A stretch of 64,000 nt of DNA from JAHFTY01 sp964584785 (GTDB lineage Bacteria; Acidobacteriota; Terriglobia; 20CM-2-55-15): the NCBI GenBank assembly GCA_964584785.1, contig CAZPBY010000032.1, forward strand, positions 15,211-79,210, written 5' to 3'. The notes beneath the pieces are model-generated. The model saw nothing but the letters and a program-made list of their open reading frames with translations. It was not told the origin of the DNA and made no database searches. Made by a program: the position numbers and the translations under genes. This document shows, piece by piece, positions 53,111 to 62,324 of this stretch; the stretch's first letter is position 1, and each line of letters begins with the position of its first letter.

Positions 53111-54313
53111 ATGACAGACCCTATGAACAGGCGTGACCTTCTCAAGCTTGCCGGAGTGGGCGTCGCGGTATTCGTCTCCGGTACACCGGTTCTTGCCGGC
53201 GCGGCTCGGAAGAAAGAGGATGATTCGTTCTTTTTCGTTCAGCTCTCCGACACGCATTGGGGATTTAACGGACCGAATATCAATCCGGATTCTCAAGGGA
53301 CTCTGAAAAAAGCGGTTGCTGCCGTTAATGGTTTCGAGCGGCAGCCGGACTTCGTCGTCTTCACCGGTGATCTTACTCAAATCACCGGTGATCGTTCGAT
53401 ACGCCGGGATCGCATGGCCGAATTTCGCGACATCGTCAGTCAGCTACGAGTGAAGACAGTCCGCTTCATGCCCGGCGAACACGACGCCTCGCCGGATCGT
53501 GGTGACGCCTACCAGGAATTCTTCGGCGACCTTCACTACACGTTCGATCACAACGGCGTCCACTTTATCACGCTGGATAACGTGTCGGATCCGGCAGCCG
53601 CCGTCGGCGAAAAGCAGCTCCAGTGGCTGCGAGCGGATCTGCAGCAGTTGAACAGCGACGCCCGTGTTGTTGTGCTCACGCACAGGCCGTTGTTCGATCT
53701 GGCGCCGGATTGGGATTGGGCAACGAGTGACGGGGCCGCGGTGATCGACATTTTGCTTCAACATCCGAATGTGACCGTCCTCTATGGGCACATTCACCAG
53801 GAGCATCATCACATGACCGGCCACATCGCGCATCATGCGGCCAGGTCGCTGATGTGGGCGCTTCCGGAGCCGGGTTCCGTTCCGAAGAAAACTCCAATAC
53901 CCTGGAATGCCGCCGAACCTTACAAAGGTCTCGGCTTTCGAAGCGTCGAGGCGCAAGCCGCGGAGGGACGCTATCGAATCGAAGAATTTCCGATAACGGG
54001 AAGTTCCCGATCCGCGGCCCGGGAGATGCGCGGGGACGAACAAGTCGTGCGCATTTCCGCGTCTAGTTTCGACTTCCAACCGAGCGAGATCACCGTTAAG
54101 AAGGGCGTGCCGGTGACGCTGGAACTGACCAGCAGCGACCGTCACCATGGCTTCAAGCTGTCGGAGTTTCACCTGAGAGCCGACATCAAGCCGGGTGTTG
54201 TCGAGAACCTGCGATTTGTTCCAAACAAGACCGGTGACTTCACATTCTTCTGTGACGTCTTCTGTGGTGCGGGCCATGAGGAGATGTCGGGAACGCTGAG
54301 GGTTGTCGACTAG
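53111..54313 (+). CDS. Tat-exported calcineurin-type phosphoesterase fused to a CuA-type cupredoxin
   Basis: The protein has 400 residues from the ATG at 53111 (AAGGAGC upstream). The Tat signal is MNRRDLLKLAG. The phosphoesterase (about 38-270) has Asp47/His49 (SDTHW), Asp87 (FTGDL), GEHD at 122-125 in place of the usual GNHD, His191 (LTHRP) and His227/His229 (YGHIHQ). The cupredoxin (about 310-400) has His345 or His346 and CDVFCGAGHEEM, i.e. Cys381, Cys385, His389 and Met392, the C-x3-C-x3-H-x2-M pattern of the CuA site of cytochrome oxidase subunit II and nitrous oxide reductase. The two functions in one chain are unusual. Confidence 0.88.
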   Translation: MTDPMNRRDLLKLAGVGVAVFVSGTPVLAGAARKKEDDSFFFVQLSDTHWGFNGPNINPDSQGTLKKAVAAVNGFERQPDFVVFTGDLTQITGDRSIRRDRMAEFRDIVSQLRVKTVRFMPGEHDASPDRGDAYQEFFGDLHYTFDHNGVHFITLDNVSDPAAAVGEKQLQWLRADLQQLNSDARVVVLTHRPLFDLAPDWDWATSDGAAVIDILLQHPNVTVLYGHIHQEHHHMTGHIAHHAARSLMWALPEPGSVPKKTPIPWNAAEPYKGLGFRSVEAQAAEGRYRIEEFPITGSSRSAAREMRGDEQVVRISASSFDFQPSEITVKKGVPVTLELTSSDRHHGFKLSEFHLRADIKPGVVENLRFVPNKTGDFTFFCDVFCGAGHEEMSGTLRVVD

Positions 54314-54382
54314 TCCAGTACACTGTTACACAATGGGGGTTTCCGAGACGATCATGAGTCGAGCCTCGGATCAGGAGACAAT

Positions 54383-55225
54383 TTGACGATCCTCACATTC
54401 TGCGTCCTCGTTGTGGCCGCCGCGGCTTTGGCCGGGTTCGTCGGAGCACTCACCGGATTAGGGGGCGGCGTTGTGCTGGTTCCGGCACTGGTGCTGTTCT
54501 TTCACGTCGACATTCGCTACGCCATCGGGGCATCGCTTGTGTCCGTCATTGCGACATCTTCGGGAGCGGCATCCGCATATGTCAAAGAGGGCTTCACCAA
54601 CATTCGCGTCGGCATGCTGCTTGAAATCGCAACCACTTTGGGTGCAGTCCTCGGTGCCACCGTAGCGCCACACGTTGGAACCCGGGCAATCGGCATGATC
54701 TTCGGATTGGTGTTGATTTACTCCGCGCTGGAATCGCTGTTTCAGATCGGCTATGCAGGCATGCCCTCCTTGAAACCTGACGTTATGGCGACCGGTCTGA
54801 AGTTGAATGGTTCATATCCCGACGGTGGCCGGATGCAAAGCTACAACGTGCGGAATGTCCCTGCAGGTTTCCTTTTGATGTTGGTAGCCGGCGGCCTGTC
54901 GGGTCTGTTGGGTATCGGCTCCGGAGCCCTCAAAGTGATTGCGATGGACCGAGCCATGAAGATTCCTTTTAAAGTTTCCACCACGACGAGCAACTTCATG
55001 ATCGGTGTTACGGCAGCGGCCAGCGCCGGCTTATACCTGAAGCGTGGCTACATTGATCCGATAGTGGCGATGCCGGTCATTAGCGGTGTGCTCGCCGGAG
55101 CCTTTCTTGGAAGCAAGGTGCTGCTTCGCACGAAAGTTTCGGCGCTGCGCAAGCTTTTCGCGGTTGTGATTCTGATTGTTGCCATAGAGATGCTTTATAA
55201 CGCCGGAACAGGGAAGCTGGGATGA
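54383..55225 (+). CDS. TauE/SafE family transporter
   Basis: This 280-residue polytopic membrane protein starts at a TTG with CAGGAG 5 bases upstream. Family features are GFVGALTGLGGGVVLVPAL and, in the second half, GGLSGLLGIGSGALKVIAMD, the duplicated glycine-rich motifs of TauE/SafE (sulfite or organosulfonate export and related anions). Its TGA overlaps the following ATG, and the partner is a DUF1634 protein, a recurrent pair. Substrate is not fixed. Confidence 0.9.
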   Translation: MTILTFCVLVVAAAALAGFVGALTGLGGGVVLVPALVLFFHVDIRYAIGASLVSVIATSSGAASAYVKEGFTNIRVGMLLEIATTLGAVLGATVAPHVGTRAIGMIFGLVLIYSALESLFQIGYAGMPSLKPDVMATGLKLNGSYPDGGRMQSYNVRNVPAGFLLMLVAGGLSGLLGIGSGALKVIAMDRAMKIPFKVSTTTSNFMIGVTAAASAGLYLKRGYIDPIVAMPVISGVLAGAFLGSKVLLRTKVSALRKLFAVVILIVAIEMLYNAGTGKLG

Positions 55226-55593
55226 TGACGGACGACAACAAGCTTGAAAACGTCATTGGCACTTTCCTGCGTGTGGGAGTCCTGTCGGCTCTAGTGATCG
55301 TTTTGATCGGAGGAACGGTTTATGTGGCGAAGCATCACTCCGAAACCGAGTCATACTCCAGGTTCGAAGGCGCCAGGCTGGATCTGCGGAGCATTTCTAC
55401 GGTGTGGCAAGCGGCCATGCGATTCCAGAGCCTGGCTGTGATTCAACTCGGATTGATTGTCCTGATTGCCACTCCTGTTGTTCGAGTAATGATGGCGGCT
55501 GTCGGCTTTGCACTCGAGCGTGATCGTCTTTATGTCCTCGTGAGCTGCGTTCTTTTGACCATTCTTCTCTATAGTATTCTTACCGCGGCGTAA
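55222..55593 (+). CDS. DUF1634 family membrane protein
   Basis: This 123-residue protein has three predicted helices (VGVLSALVIVLIGGTVY, LAVIQLGLIVLIATPVV, LYVLVSCVLLTILLYSIL), the size and layout of DUF1634. It overlaps the TauE/SafE stop by 4 bases. Members are found next to TauE/SafE transporters and are presumed accessory subunits. Confidence 0.88.
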   Translation: MMTDDNKLENVIGTFLRVGVLSALVIVLIGGTVYVAKHHSETESYSRFEGARLDLRSISTVWQAAMRFQSLAVIQLGLIVLIATPVVRVMMAAVGFALERDRLYVLVSCVLLTILLYSILTAA

Positions 55594-55659
55594 CGATCGG
55601 GGACGTTCAGTTCAGTGGTGCTGATCATAACGATCAAACAAATGCTAAGCTGACACACG

Positions 55660-58140
55660 ATGCGCGGGCTTTCATTCGATATCCGGTACGCTCTTCGGAC
55701 GCTCAGGCAGGGCGGCATTTCAACTTTTGTCGCCATGCTGAGTCTGGCGGTTGGTGTCGGGGCCAACGCCGCGATCTTCAGTGTCGGGTACGCGATGCTG
55801 GCGCGTCCGCTGCCTTATGCCGATGCGGACCGTCTCGTGATTCTGCGCCCGATGAATCCCGCGCACGGTGTGATCTGGACGACTGTCGCGCCCGCGAATC
55901 TGGCCGACTGGCAGGCTCAGGCGAAGTCCTTCGAGGCTATCGCGGGCTATCGATGGTGGACGGTCGATTTGAGCGGTGGCGATCAAAGCGAGCGCCTGCG
56001 CGGACTTTACATCACGCCGGAGTTTTTCAAGGTTCTGAACGTACCGTTGATGGGCGAAACCTTCAGTTCGAGCGAAGCGTTCAATCCGGGCAATCCACAG
56101 GGTCGCAGGTCCGAGATCATCATCGGCCGCGGCCTCTGGCAGCGGCGTTTCGGATCGGCCGCAAGCATTCGCGGCAGGCTTATCGACATCAACACCATCA
56201 ATCTGAGCCGCGTCGGGCCCACGCCGACTGTCGTGACCGGCATCGCTTTGGCGGACGTGCATTTCCCGCCGCTCAGTGCGGATTACAACCTCGGGGTCGC
56301 GGCTATCGGCGATACGGTGGACTTCTGGGCTCCCGAGTTTCGCGATCCGACGAGACGTGATCACGGCGATCTCGACGCCATCGCCCGATTGCGTCCAGGA
56401 ATTTCGCTCGAGCAGGCTCAGGCGGAAATGGATACGATTTCGCGTAATCTTGCTGCGGCGTATCCCGCGACCAACGAGGGGCTCAGCGTTCGCGTCGTCC
56501 CTTTGCGCGATCTGGTGTTGGGGGGATCGCGCCGGGTATTGCTGATGCTGTTCGCCTGCACCGGTTTTGTGCTGCTGGTCGCATGCGGAAACGTTGCAAA
56601 CCTGCTCCTGGCCCGGGCCGCCACGCGCCAGAAAGAAGTGGCCATACGCGCAGCCCTCGGTGCTGCACGATTTCGTATCATGCGGCAGTTCCTGGCGGAG
56701 TCGGCGTTGATCGCGCTGCCGGCAGGCACATTGGGAGTCGGCCTCGCATATGGAAGTCTGGTTCTGATGCGGCCTTTGATTCCCGCGGTCGTTCCGCTGG
56801 CGCAAGACGCGACAGTGGATCGCACGGCTCTGCTTTTTACGTTGATCGTTGCTTCATTGACGGCATTGGTCACCGGCATCGTCCCTGCGCTTCGAGTGTC
56901 GTCCGCAAATCCGGGCGATGCCATGAGACTCGAAGGCCGCAGTTTCACGGCCGGCCGCGGGCGGCAGCGTCTTGTCGCCATTCTTGTCGCTGCGGAAGTA
57001 GCGCTGACCCTCATGCTCTTGATCGCGACAGGCCTCATGGTCAAAAGCGCGAATCGCCTGTGGCGGATCGATCCGGGCTTCGATTCGCAAAACCTGATGA
57101 CGATGACGATTTCGCTTCCGAACAACAAATTCGAGTGGAAACACAACGTCGTGTTTTCACGGCAAGTCATCCGTTCGATCGAAGCGATGCCCGAAGTACG
57201 TGACGCCGCGGTCATTCAGGGCGTACCGATGCGCGAGGGAAGTTTTTATACCGCTTTCAGTATCGAGGGAGGATCCGACACGCCGGTGGATCGGCCTTCA
57301 GCGCGACTTCGAGTCGTCAGTCCCGGATACTTCCGTGTGATGAGAGTCCCAATCCTTTCTGGCCGCGATTATGACGAACACGACGAGGCCGGTGAAGTGG
57401 GAAGCCTTCCATCCGTCATCGTCAATCGCGCATTGGCGGAACGCTTCTGGCCGGGCCAGAATGCCATCGGCAAGCGGATTCGAATGGACTGGAAAACCAC
57501 TCCATCGGTGATCATCGGTGTTGTCGGCGACGTGCGATATTCGGGACTCGAGGAGGAAACCGGCAACGAGTTCTACGTTCCGGAAGGGCTATATCCACAA
57601 TCCGCGATCACGCTGCTCGTGCGAACCGATCGTGATCCGTTGCCGCTGTATAACGACATGCGCCGAAGAATTGCGGACATCGATAAGGATGCTTTCGTTT
57701 TCGATGTGAAATCGATGACGCAACTCATTGCCGACTCGCTAGCCCCGCGCCGATTCTCGACCGTACTGTTGTCGGCATTCGCGGCTGTCGCCCTCATTCT
57801 TTCGCTGGCGGGCATTTACGCCGTGATTGCGAATTCTGTCGCGCAGCGCACCGTGGAGATCGGCATTCGCATCGCAATGGGCGCTTCACCGGCCAGCGTC
57901 ACCGGCTTGATGCTGCGATACGGACTACTGCCCGCGGTCTGCGGAATGGTCGTTGGCTGGTCGGGTGCTTTCGCGATTTCAAAATTCTTTTCTGCAATGC
58001 TGTTCGCCGTCGGCCCTCTCGATATTCCAACATGGATGCTTGTTTCCGTCTGCATGCTGGCTGTTGCATGCATAGCGAGCTACTTTCCTGCGCGCCGCGC
58101 GTGCAGCGTGGATCCCACCGTCGCGCTCCGCGCGGAGTAG
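55660..58140 (+). CDS. ADOP-type ABC permease (third)
   Basis: This 826-residue protein starts FDIRYALRTLRQGGISTFVA with helix LAVGVGANAAIFSVG. It has the first periplasmic core (GLYITPEFFKVLNVPLMG), the helix block ANLLLARAATRQKEVAIRAA, a second core (VVSPGYFRVMRVPILSGRDY) and the tail PARRACSVDPTVALRAE. It is complete. It is followed at 25 bases by the YfhO-like gene and probably heads a transcript running to 62071. Confidence 0.92.
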   Translation: MRGLSFDIRYALRTLRQGGISTFVAMLSLAVGVGANAAIFSVGYAMLARPLPYADADRLVILRPMNPAHGVIWTTVAPANLADWQAQAKSFEAIAGYRWWTVDLSGGDQSERLRGLYITPEFFKVLNVPLMGETFSSSEAFNPGNPQGRRSEIIIGRGLWQRRFGSAASIRGRLIDINTINLSRVGPTPTVVTGIALADVHFPPLSADYNLGVAAIGDTVDFWAPEFRDPTRRDHGDLDAIARLRPGISLEQAQAEMDTISRNLAAAYPATNEGLSVRVVPLRDLVLGGSRRVLLMLFACTGFVLLVACGNVANLLLARAATRQKEVAIRAALGAARFRIMRQFLAESALIALPAGTLGVGLAYGSLVLMRPLIPAVVPLAQDATVDRTALLFTLIVASLTALVTGIVPALRVSSANPGDAMRLEGRSFTAGRGRQRLVAILVAAEVALTLMLLIATGLMVKSANRLWRIDPGFDSQNLMTMTISLPNNKFEWKHNVVFSRQVIRSIEAMPEVRDAAVIQGVPMREGSFYTAFSIEGGSDTPVDRPSARLRVVSPGYFRVMRVPILSGRDYDEHDEAGEVGSLPSVIVNRALAERFWPGQNAIGKRIRMDWKTTPSVIIGVVGDVRYSGLEEETGNEFYVPEGLYPQSAITLLVRTDRDPLPLYNDMRRRIADIDKDAFVFDVKSMTQLIADSLAPRRFSTVLLSAFAAVALILSLAGIYAVIANSVAQRTVEIGIRIAMGASPASVTGLMLRYGLLPAVCGMVVGWSGAFAISKFFSAMLFAVGPLDIPTWMLVSVCMLAVACIASYFPARRACSVDPTVALRAE

Positions 58141-58165
58141 GCGTGAAGGTCGCGGACAACGGCAG

Positions 58166-60529
58166 ATGATCGACCGGCGCTTCTGGTCTGTCGCCGGCTG
58201 TATCTTTCTTGTCGTTGTCGTCATGGATTATTTTCCCGTGCTAACGGGCAAAGTCCCGTTTCCTCGCGATATCGTCCTGCGGCATTCCGCCTGGGATGGG
58301 CAACCCCGCACCGGCCCTCCCCAACAAGTCGGACAACTGATCGACATTGTTGCGATGTTCTATCCATTCCGCGCATTCGCCGCGCATTCCATTCGCAGCG
58401 GCGACATTCCGTTATGGAACCCTCACATCATGTCGGGTGCTCCATTTCAGGCAAATGCCCAATCGGCCGTGTTCGCGCCGCTGAACCCCCCCTATTACGG
58501 CCTGCCGTTTAACGCGGCGTGGGCGCTGAACCTCGTCACACGAATGGTCCTTGCCGCGGTCTTCACGGCGCTGTTTGCCAGAGCGATCGGCACATCTCCC
58601 AGCGGCGCCATCGTGTCGGGAATCGCGTTCGCTCTCGGCGGATTCATCGTGCAGTGGCAGGGTGAAAGCAACGGTGAAAGCGGCATCTGGCTTCCGCTCA
58701 TCTGCTACTCCGTCGTCCGGCTGTATCAGTCACGCGGAGCACGCTCGCTGGCCATAGCCGCGTTCGCATTTGCTGCGCCGGTACTGTCGGGTCACCCTGA
58801 AACCGCTGTGCATTCCACCGCTGTCGGATGCGCGCTGGCGCTGATGCTTCTCGTGACGAGGGCCGATGTTGAATCAGTTCACCACGGCCGGTTTTATGGT
58901 TCCTCACGAGCCGGATCCTTCGTTCTGCAGTTTGTCTTATGCGGCGTGCTGGCTCTTGGACTGGCCGCGATCCAGCTTCTGCCGACGCTGGAATGGATGG
59001 GACAGCTCGGATTAAAGGTGGACGTTGTGCAGCCGGTTCTCGACCGCCATCAGGGACAAGGCCTGTTTTCGCGCGACATTCTTCGGGATCCGAGCTCGGC
59101 AGGCATCGCGATTCCGGAGGGCTCTGCCTATGTCGGAATGTTCGCATTGCTGGCCGCGCCGCTCGCATGGTTCTACCGGCCGCGGCGCTATGTATGGTTT
59201 CTCATCGTTATCGGCGCGATATCGGCGATGGTTGCGTATGGGATACCGCCGGTCCGCTGGATTGTTGAGATCCTTCCGGTGGTGAAGGCCATGAAGAACA
59301 GCCGCCTGATCGCCGTCGTCGACCTTGCGATTGCAGCGCTCGCCGGTTTTGGAGTCACGGTGCTGGAACAACAGCTGTCGTTGCTTCGCACGAAAGTCCG
59401 AGTTCGCGCGCTGGCACTTTTCGGTGCATCCTTTCTCGTTTTGTCGTTCTGTGTTTACGAAGTCCATCGTGCCACGCTCATTCCCGTGGATTTCTGGCGT
59501 TCGCCGTGGGGTTCGTTGATCTTCCTCGCCGCGGCGTTCGTCGTGCTTGCTTCAAGATTGAGCGGCAGGCTCAGTCAGATGCTGTTTCGGTCGCTGACGT
59601 GTGGACTCGTGGCGCTGGAAATGGTGACGTTCAGCTACGGCTTCCTCGGCTTCACACCTGCCGCCGAGATATTTCCTCCTGCACCCGTGCTCGACTTTAT
59701 CAAAGCGCGGGCTGAGAACGGGACGCCGTTCCGAGTGGCGAAGGATCGCGTTCCGATTCCGCACGACGCCGGCATGATCTACGGCTTCGAATCCGCGGAT
59801 GGCTACGACCTCGTGACCGAAAAGACACGAACATTCACGAGCGATTTCACGGAGAAGCGCGAGGACGGCGTGATGTTTCTCGCCGAAAACATCCTCGCTC
59901 GGCGGGACCGCCGCTTCGACATGCTGAACGTTAAGTATTTGATGGTCACAACGCCGAGCCCGCAGTTCGATGCCGTCGCTGCTCAATCCGAACGTTTCCA
60001 GCCGGTGTTCGCCCGGGGTTCGGTCGCAGTGTTCGAAAACAGGATGTCGCTGCCCCGGGCCTGGTTGGTACCGCTATCAGGAATCGAGGTGACATCTGAA
60101 GCGAAGGCGCAGCTGGCGCGCGTGAAGGAAACGTCGTTCGATCCGGAACGCTCGGTCGTGTTTGGTGAGAATCCGGCACGCAATCCTATGGCATCGCAGC
60201 CGCCGGCAATTGGGGGCCGGTTGAATGTCCTGGATCGTGGCGTCAATGACGTTCATCTGCGCGCCGAGGTCGATGCACCCTCCGTCATCGTGCTCAGCCA
60301 GATGTACTATCCGGGATGGCGCGCGACGGTGGATGGAAGTGACGTCCCCGTTTATCCGGTCAATTACGCGCTGACGGGCATCGTCGTTCCGGCAAACGCC
60401 CACGACATCCATTTCACCTTCCGCCCATTCAGTTTTCGCATCGGTGCTGGGATTTCGCTGGTCTCGCTACTGGTCCTGGCTTACGCACTCACGCGCCGGT
60501 CAACAGAGGCCGCTATTTTCATGGTGTGA
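58166..60529 (+). CDS. YfhO-like multi-pass membrane protein
   Basis: This 787-residue protein has more than ten hydrophobic segments. Its opening is FPVLTGKVPFPRDIVLRHSA and RSGDIPLWNPHIMSGAPF, the pattern of YfhO-type (GT-C-like) proteins. A soluble C-terminal part follows (YYPGWRATVDGSDVPVYPVN). YfhO in Firmicutes takes part in glycosylation of cell-envelope polymers; acidobacterial members are unstudied. The last bases overlap the GTG of the MOSC gene. Confidence 0.85.
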   Translation: MIDRRFWSVAGCIFLVVVVMDYFPVLTGKVPFPRDIVLRHSAWDGQPRTGPPQQVGQLIDIVAMFYPFRAFAAHSIRSGDIPLWNPHIMSGAPFQANAQSAVFAPLNPPYYGLPFNAAWALNLVTRMVLAAVFTALFARAIGTSPSGAIVSGIAFALGGFIVQWQGESNGESGIWLPLICYSVVRLYQSRGARSLAIAAFAFAAPVLSGHPETAVHSTAVGCALALMLLVTRADVESVHHGRFYGSSRAGSFVLQFVLCGVLALGLAAIQLLPTLEWMGQLGLKVDVVQPVLDRHQGQGLFSRDILRDPSSAGIAIPEGSAYVGMFALLAAPLAWFYRPRRYVWFLIVIGAISAMVAYGIPPVRWIVEILPVVKAMKNSRLIAVVDLAIAALAGFGVTVLEQQLSLLRTKVRVRALALFGASFLVLSFCVYEVHRATLIPVDFWRSPWGSLIFLAAAFVVLASRLSGRLSQMLFRSLTCGLVALEMVTFSYGFLGFTPAAEIFPPAPVLDFIKARAENGTPFRVAKDRVPIPHDAGMIYGFESADGYDLVTEKTRTFTSDFTEKREDGVMFLAENILARRDRRFDMLNVKYLMVTTPSPQFDAVAAQSERFQPVFARGSVAVFENRMSLPRAWLVPLSGIEVTSEAKAQLARVKETSFDPERSVVFGENPARNPMASQPPAIGGRLNVLDRGVNDVHLRAEVDAPSVIVLSQMYYPGWRATVDGSDVPVYPVNYALTGIVVPANAHDIHFTFRPFSFRIGAGISLVSLLVLAYALTRRSTEAAIFMV

Positions 60530-61275
60530 CGCTCTCGTTGCCTGCGATCATGTCATGTATGTGGATTGCAGAGCTGTGGCGCTATCCCGTCAAGTCGTTC
60601 GCGGGAGAACGCCTGACCGAAACCGAACTTCAAATCGGTGGAATCCCGAGCGACCGAATCTATCAGGTGCGGCGCAGCGACGGACGAATTGTGGATGCCC
60701 GCGCTCATCCGAAGATGCTGGGGCTCCACCCAACGCTCACTCCTGGCGGCGACTTGTTGATCGACGGCAAACCGTGGAACTCCGATGAAATGGCGCAAAT
60801 CGTCGAAGACGCCGCTGCAGTGGGTCCGGGCGCACATCTCGAGCGCCGGCCGGATTCCGAGCGATTTGATGTTTTGCCTCTTCTCATCGCAACCGATGGC
60901 GCTGTTGCGGCACTGGGTCATGATCATCGCCGTCTTCGCCCCAACATTTTCATCGGCGGCGTCGAAGGACTGGCGGAACGCGAATGGAAAGGCCGAATGT
61001 TGCGCGCCGGCGGTTCGCTCATCGGGGTTCTTCGTCTTCGTGAGCGTTGTGTGATGACGACGTGGGATCCGGATACGCAGGAAGGAACGCCCGAAGTGTT
61101 TCAGAGGATCCAGGAATGCTTCGACGGAAGGATCGCGCTGGATTGCTGGGTGATTCGCGGCGGCCGGGTTCGTGTCGGCGACACCGTGGAACTCGCGGAT
61201 CGCGATGGGCAGCTGCCACGCGAAACGGACTGGGGCCGATACGCTTCCGATAGATTGCGCAGCCGTGATCATTGA
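60526..61275 (+). CDS. MOSC domain protein
   Basis: This 249-residue protein has a MOSC N-terminal beta-barrel (WIAELWRYPVKSFAGERL) and a MOSC domain with the conserved Cys in LRERCVMTTWDPDTQEG. MOSC domains carry sulfur to or from a molybdenum cofactor or act on N-hydroxylated substrates. The GTG at 60526 overlaps the YfhO stop. The ATG codons at 60550 and 60559 lie closer to the conserved start, so the N-terminus is uncertain by 11 residues. No molybdoenzyme gene is in the window. Confidence 0.85.
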   Translation: MTLSLPAIMSCMWIAELWRYPVKSFAGERLTETELQIGGIPSDRIYQVRRSDGRIVDARAHPKMLGLHPTLTPGGDLLIDGKPWNSDEMAQIVEDAAAVGPGAHLERRPDSERFDVLPLLIATDGAVAALGHDHRRLRPNIFIGGVEGLAEREWKGRMLRAGGSLIGVLRLRERCVMTTWDPDTQEGTPEVFQRIQECFDGRIALDCWVIRGGRVRVGDTVELADRDGQLPRETDWGRYASDRLRSRDH

Positions 61276-62071
61276 TTCTCACGTTCATTTGTTTCCTCCC
61301 CGTGTATACGACGCGATCTGGCGGTGGTTTGATCGTCACGCCTGGAACATTCGATACCGGTTGTATGCGGACGGTGTGATCGAGCATCTCGCGAAGTCCG
61401 GCATCGATCGCGTTGTGGGTTTGTGTTACTCGCATGTGCCGGGCATGGCGCGGGATCTCAACCGGTTCATGGCGGAACTGGGCCGTGTACATGGCGATCG
61501 GGTGATTCCGTTCGGGACGGTTTTGCCCGGCGAGCCCGATGCGGACGTCATTGTCGACGAAGCGATCGCGCTCGGTTTGCGCGGATTCAAGATCCACTGC
61601 CATGTGCAGAAGCTCGGGCCGGACGATCCTCGACTCGAGCCGATCTACCGTCGCGCTGCAGCTGCGCACGCCCCGATCGTCATCCATGCCGGCCGCGAGC
61701 CTTGCTTTCCTGCTTACGGTGTCGACACCCACGCATTCTGTTCCGTCGCGGCAACTCGACGGGCGCTCGAACGGCACCCCGATTTAGTGATGATCGTCGC
61801 GCATCTCGGAACCGATGAAGAAACGGCTTACTTCGAGCTGTTGGCGGAATTCCCCAACCTCCATCTGGACACCACGATGGTTCTCAGCGGGCAGTTCTCA
61901 CAGCCGGTCGATCCGGAACGGCTCGAGCGCCATGCCGATCGTATTCTTTACGGTACCGACTTCCCGAATATCCCCTACGAATGGGATCGCGAACTGCGCT
62001 GGCTCGAACGAAACGTTTGTGAGAGCGCACGACAAAAAATCTGCTTCGAAAACGCGACTCGACTGTTATGA
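61265..62071 (+). CDS. Amidohydrolase 2-family metal-dependent hydrolase
   Basis: The protein has 268 residues from a GTG at 61265 (VIIDSHVHLF), overlapping the MOSC stop by 11 bases; an earlier ATG at 61172 would read through the MOSC gene. It has the HxH metal motif at the start, GFKIHCHVQKLG, IVIHAGREP, IVAHLGTDE and YGTDFPNIPYEW, as in the TIM-barrel amidohydrolase family related to ACMSD. The substrate is unknown. It is the last gene of the chain beginning with the ADOP at 55660. Confidence 0.87.
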   Translation: MIIDSHVHLFPPRVYDAIWRWFDRHAWNIRYRLYADGVIEHLAKSGIDRVVGLCYSHVPGMARDLNRFMAELGRVHGDRVIPFGTVLPGEPDADVIVDEAIALGLRGFKIHCHVQKLGPDDPRLEPIYRRAAAAHAPIVIHAGREPCFPAYGVDTHAFCSVAATRRALERHPDLVMIVAHLGTDEETAYFELLAEFPNLHLDTTMVLSGQFSQPVDPERLERHADRILYGTDFPNIPYEWDRELRWLERNVCESARQKICFENATRLL

Positions 62072-62079
62072 GCCTCCAC

Positions 62080-62310
62080 ATTTGGTGACCCACGATCGTT
62101 CGTTCTCACGAACGGACCTCCCCTGCCCCTCCTCGCAGGCCTCGCAGGAGGGGTTGGCCGCGCCGGTTAACGATTGTCGTGCTACCAAAATCGCGGCGCG
62201 GCCGGTGGCGGCCGAGCCACGCGTTGGTTCGAGATCCATGGACCTCCCCTGCCGGGCCGATGTTTGAGGTAGCACGACAACTTCTGATCGGCGTGGCGCC
62301 CCCTCCTCGC
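62080..62310. repeat. Intergenic repeat block with palindromes and direct repeats
   Basis: This block holds a palindrome CCCCTCCT...AGGAGGGG (62126-62153); an inverted pair TTGTCGTGCTACC (62174-62186) with GGTAGCACGACAA (62268-62280); and a 14-bp direct repeat GGACCTCCCCTGCC (62114-62127 and 62240-62253). It lies between convergent genes and has no coding frame. The CCCCTCCT palindrome recalls the one at 18499. Confidence 0.7.
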
Positions 62311-62324
62311 AGTTGAATCGCTTA

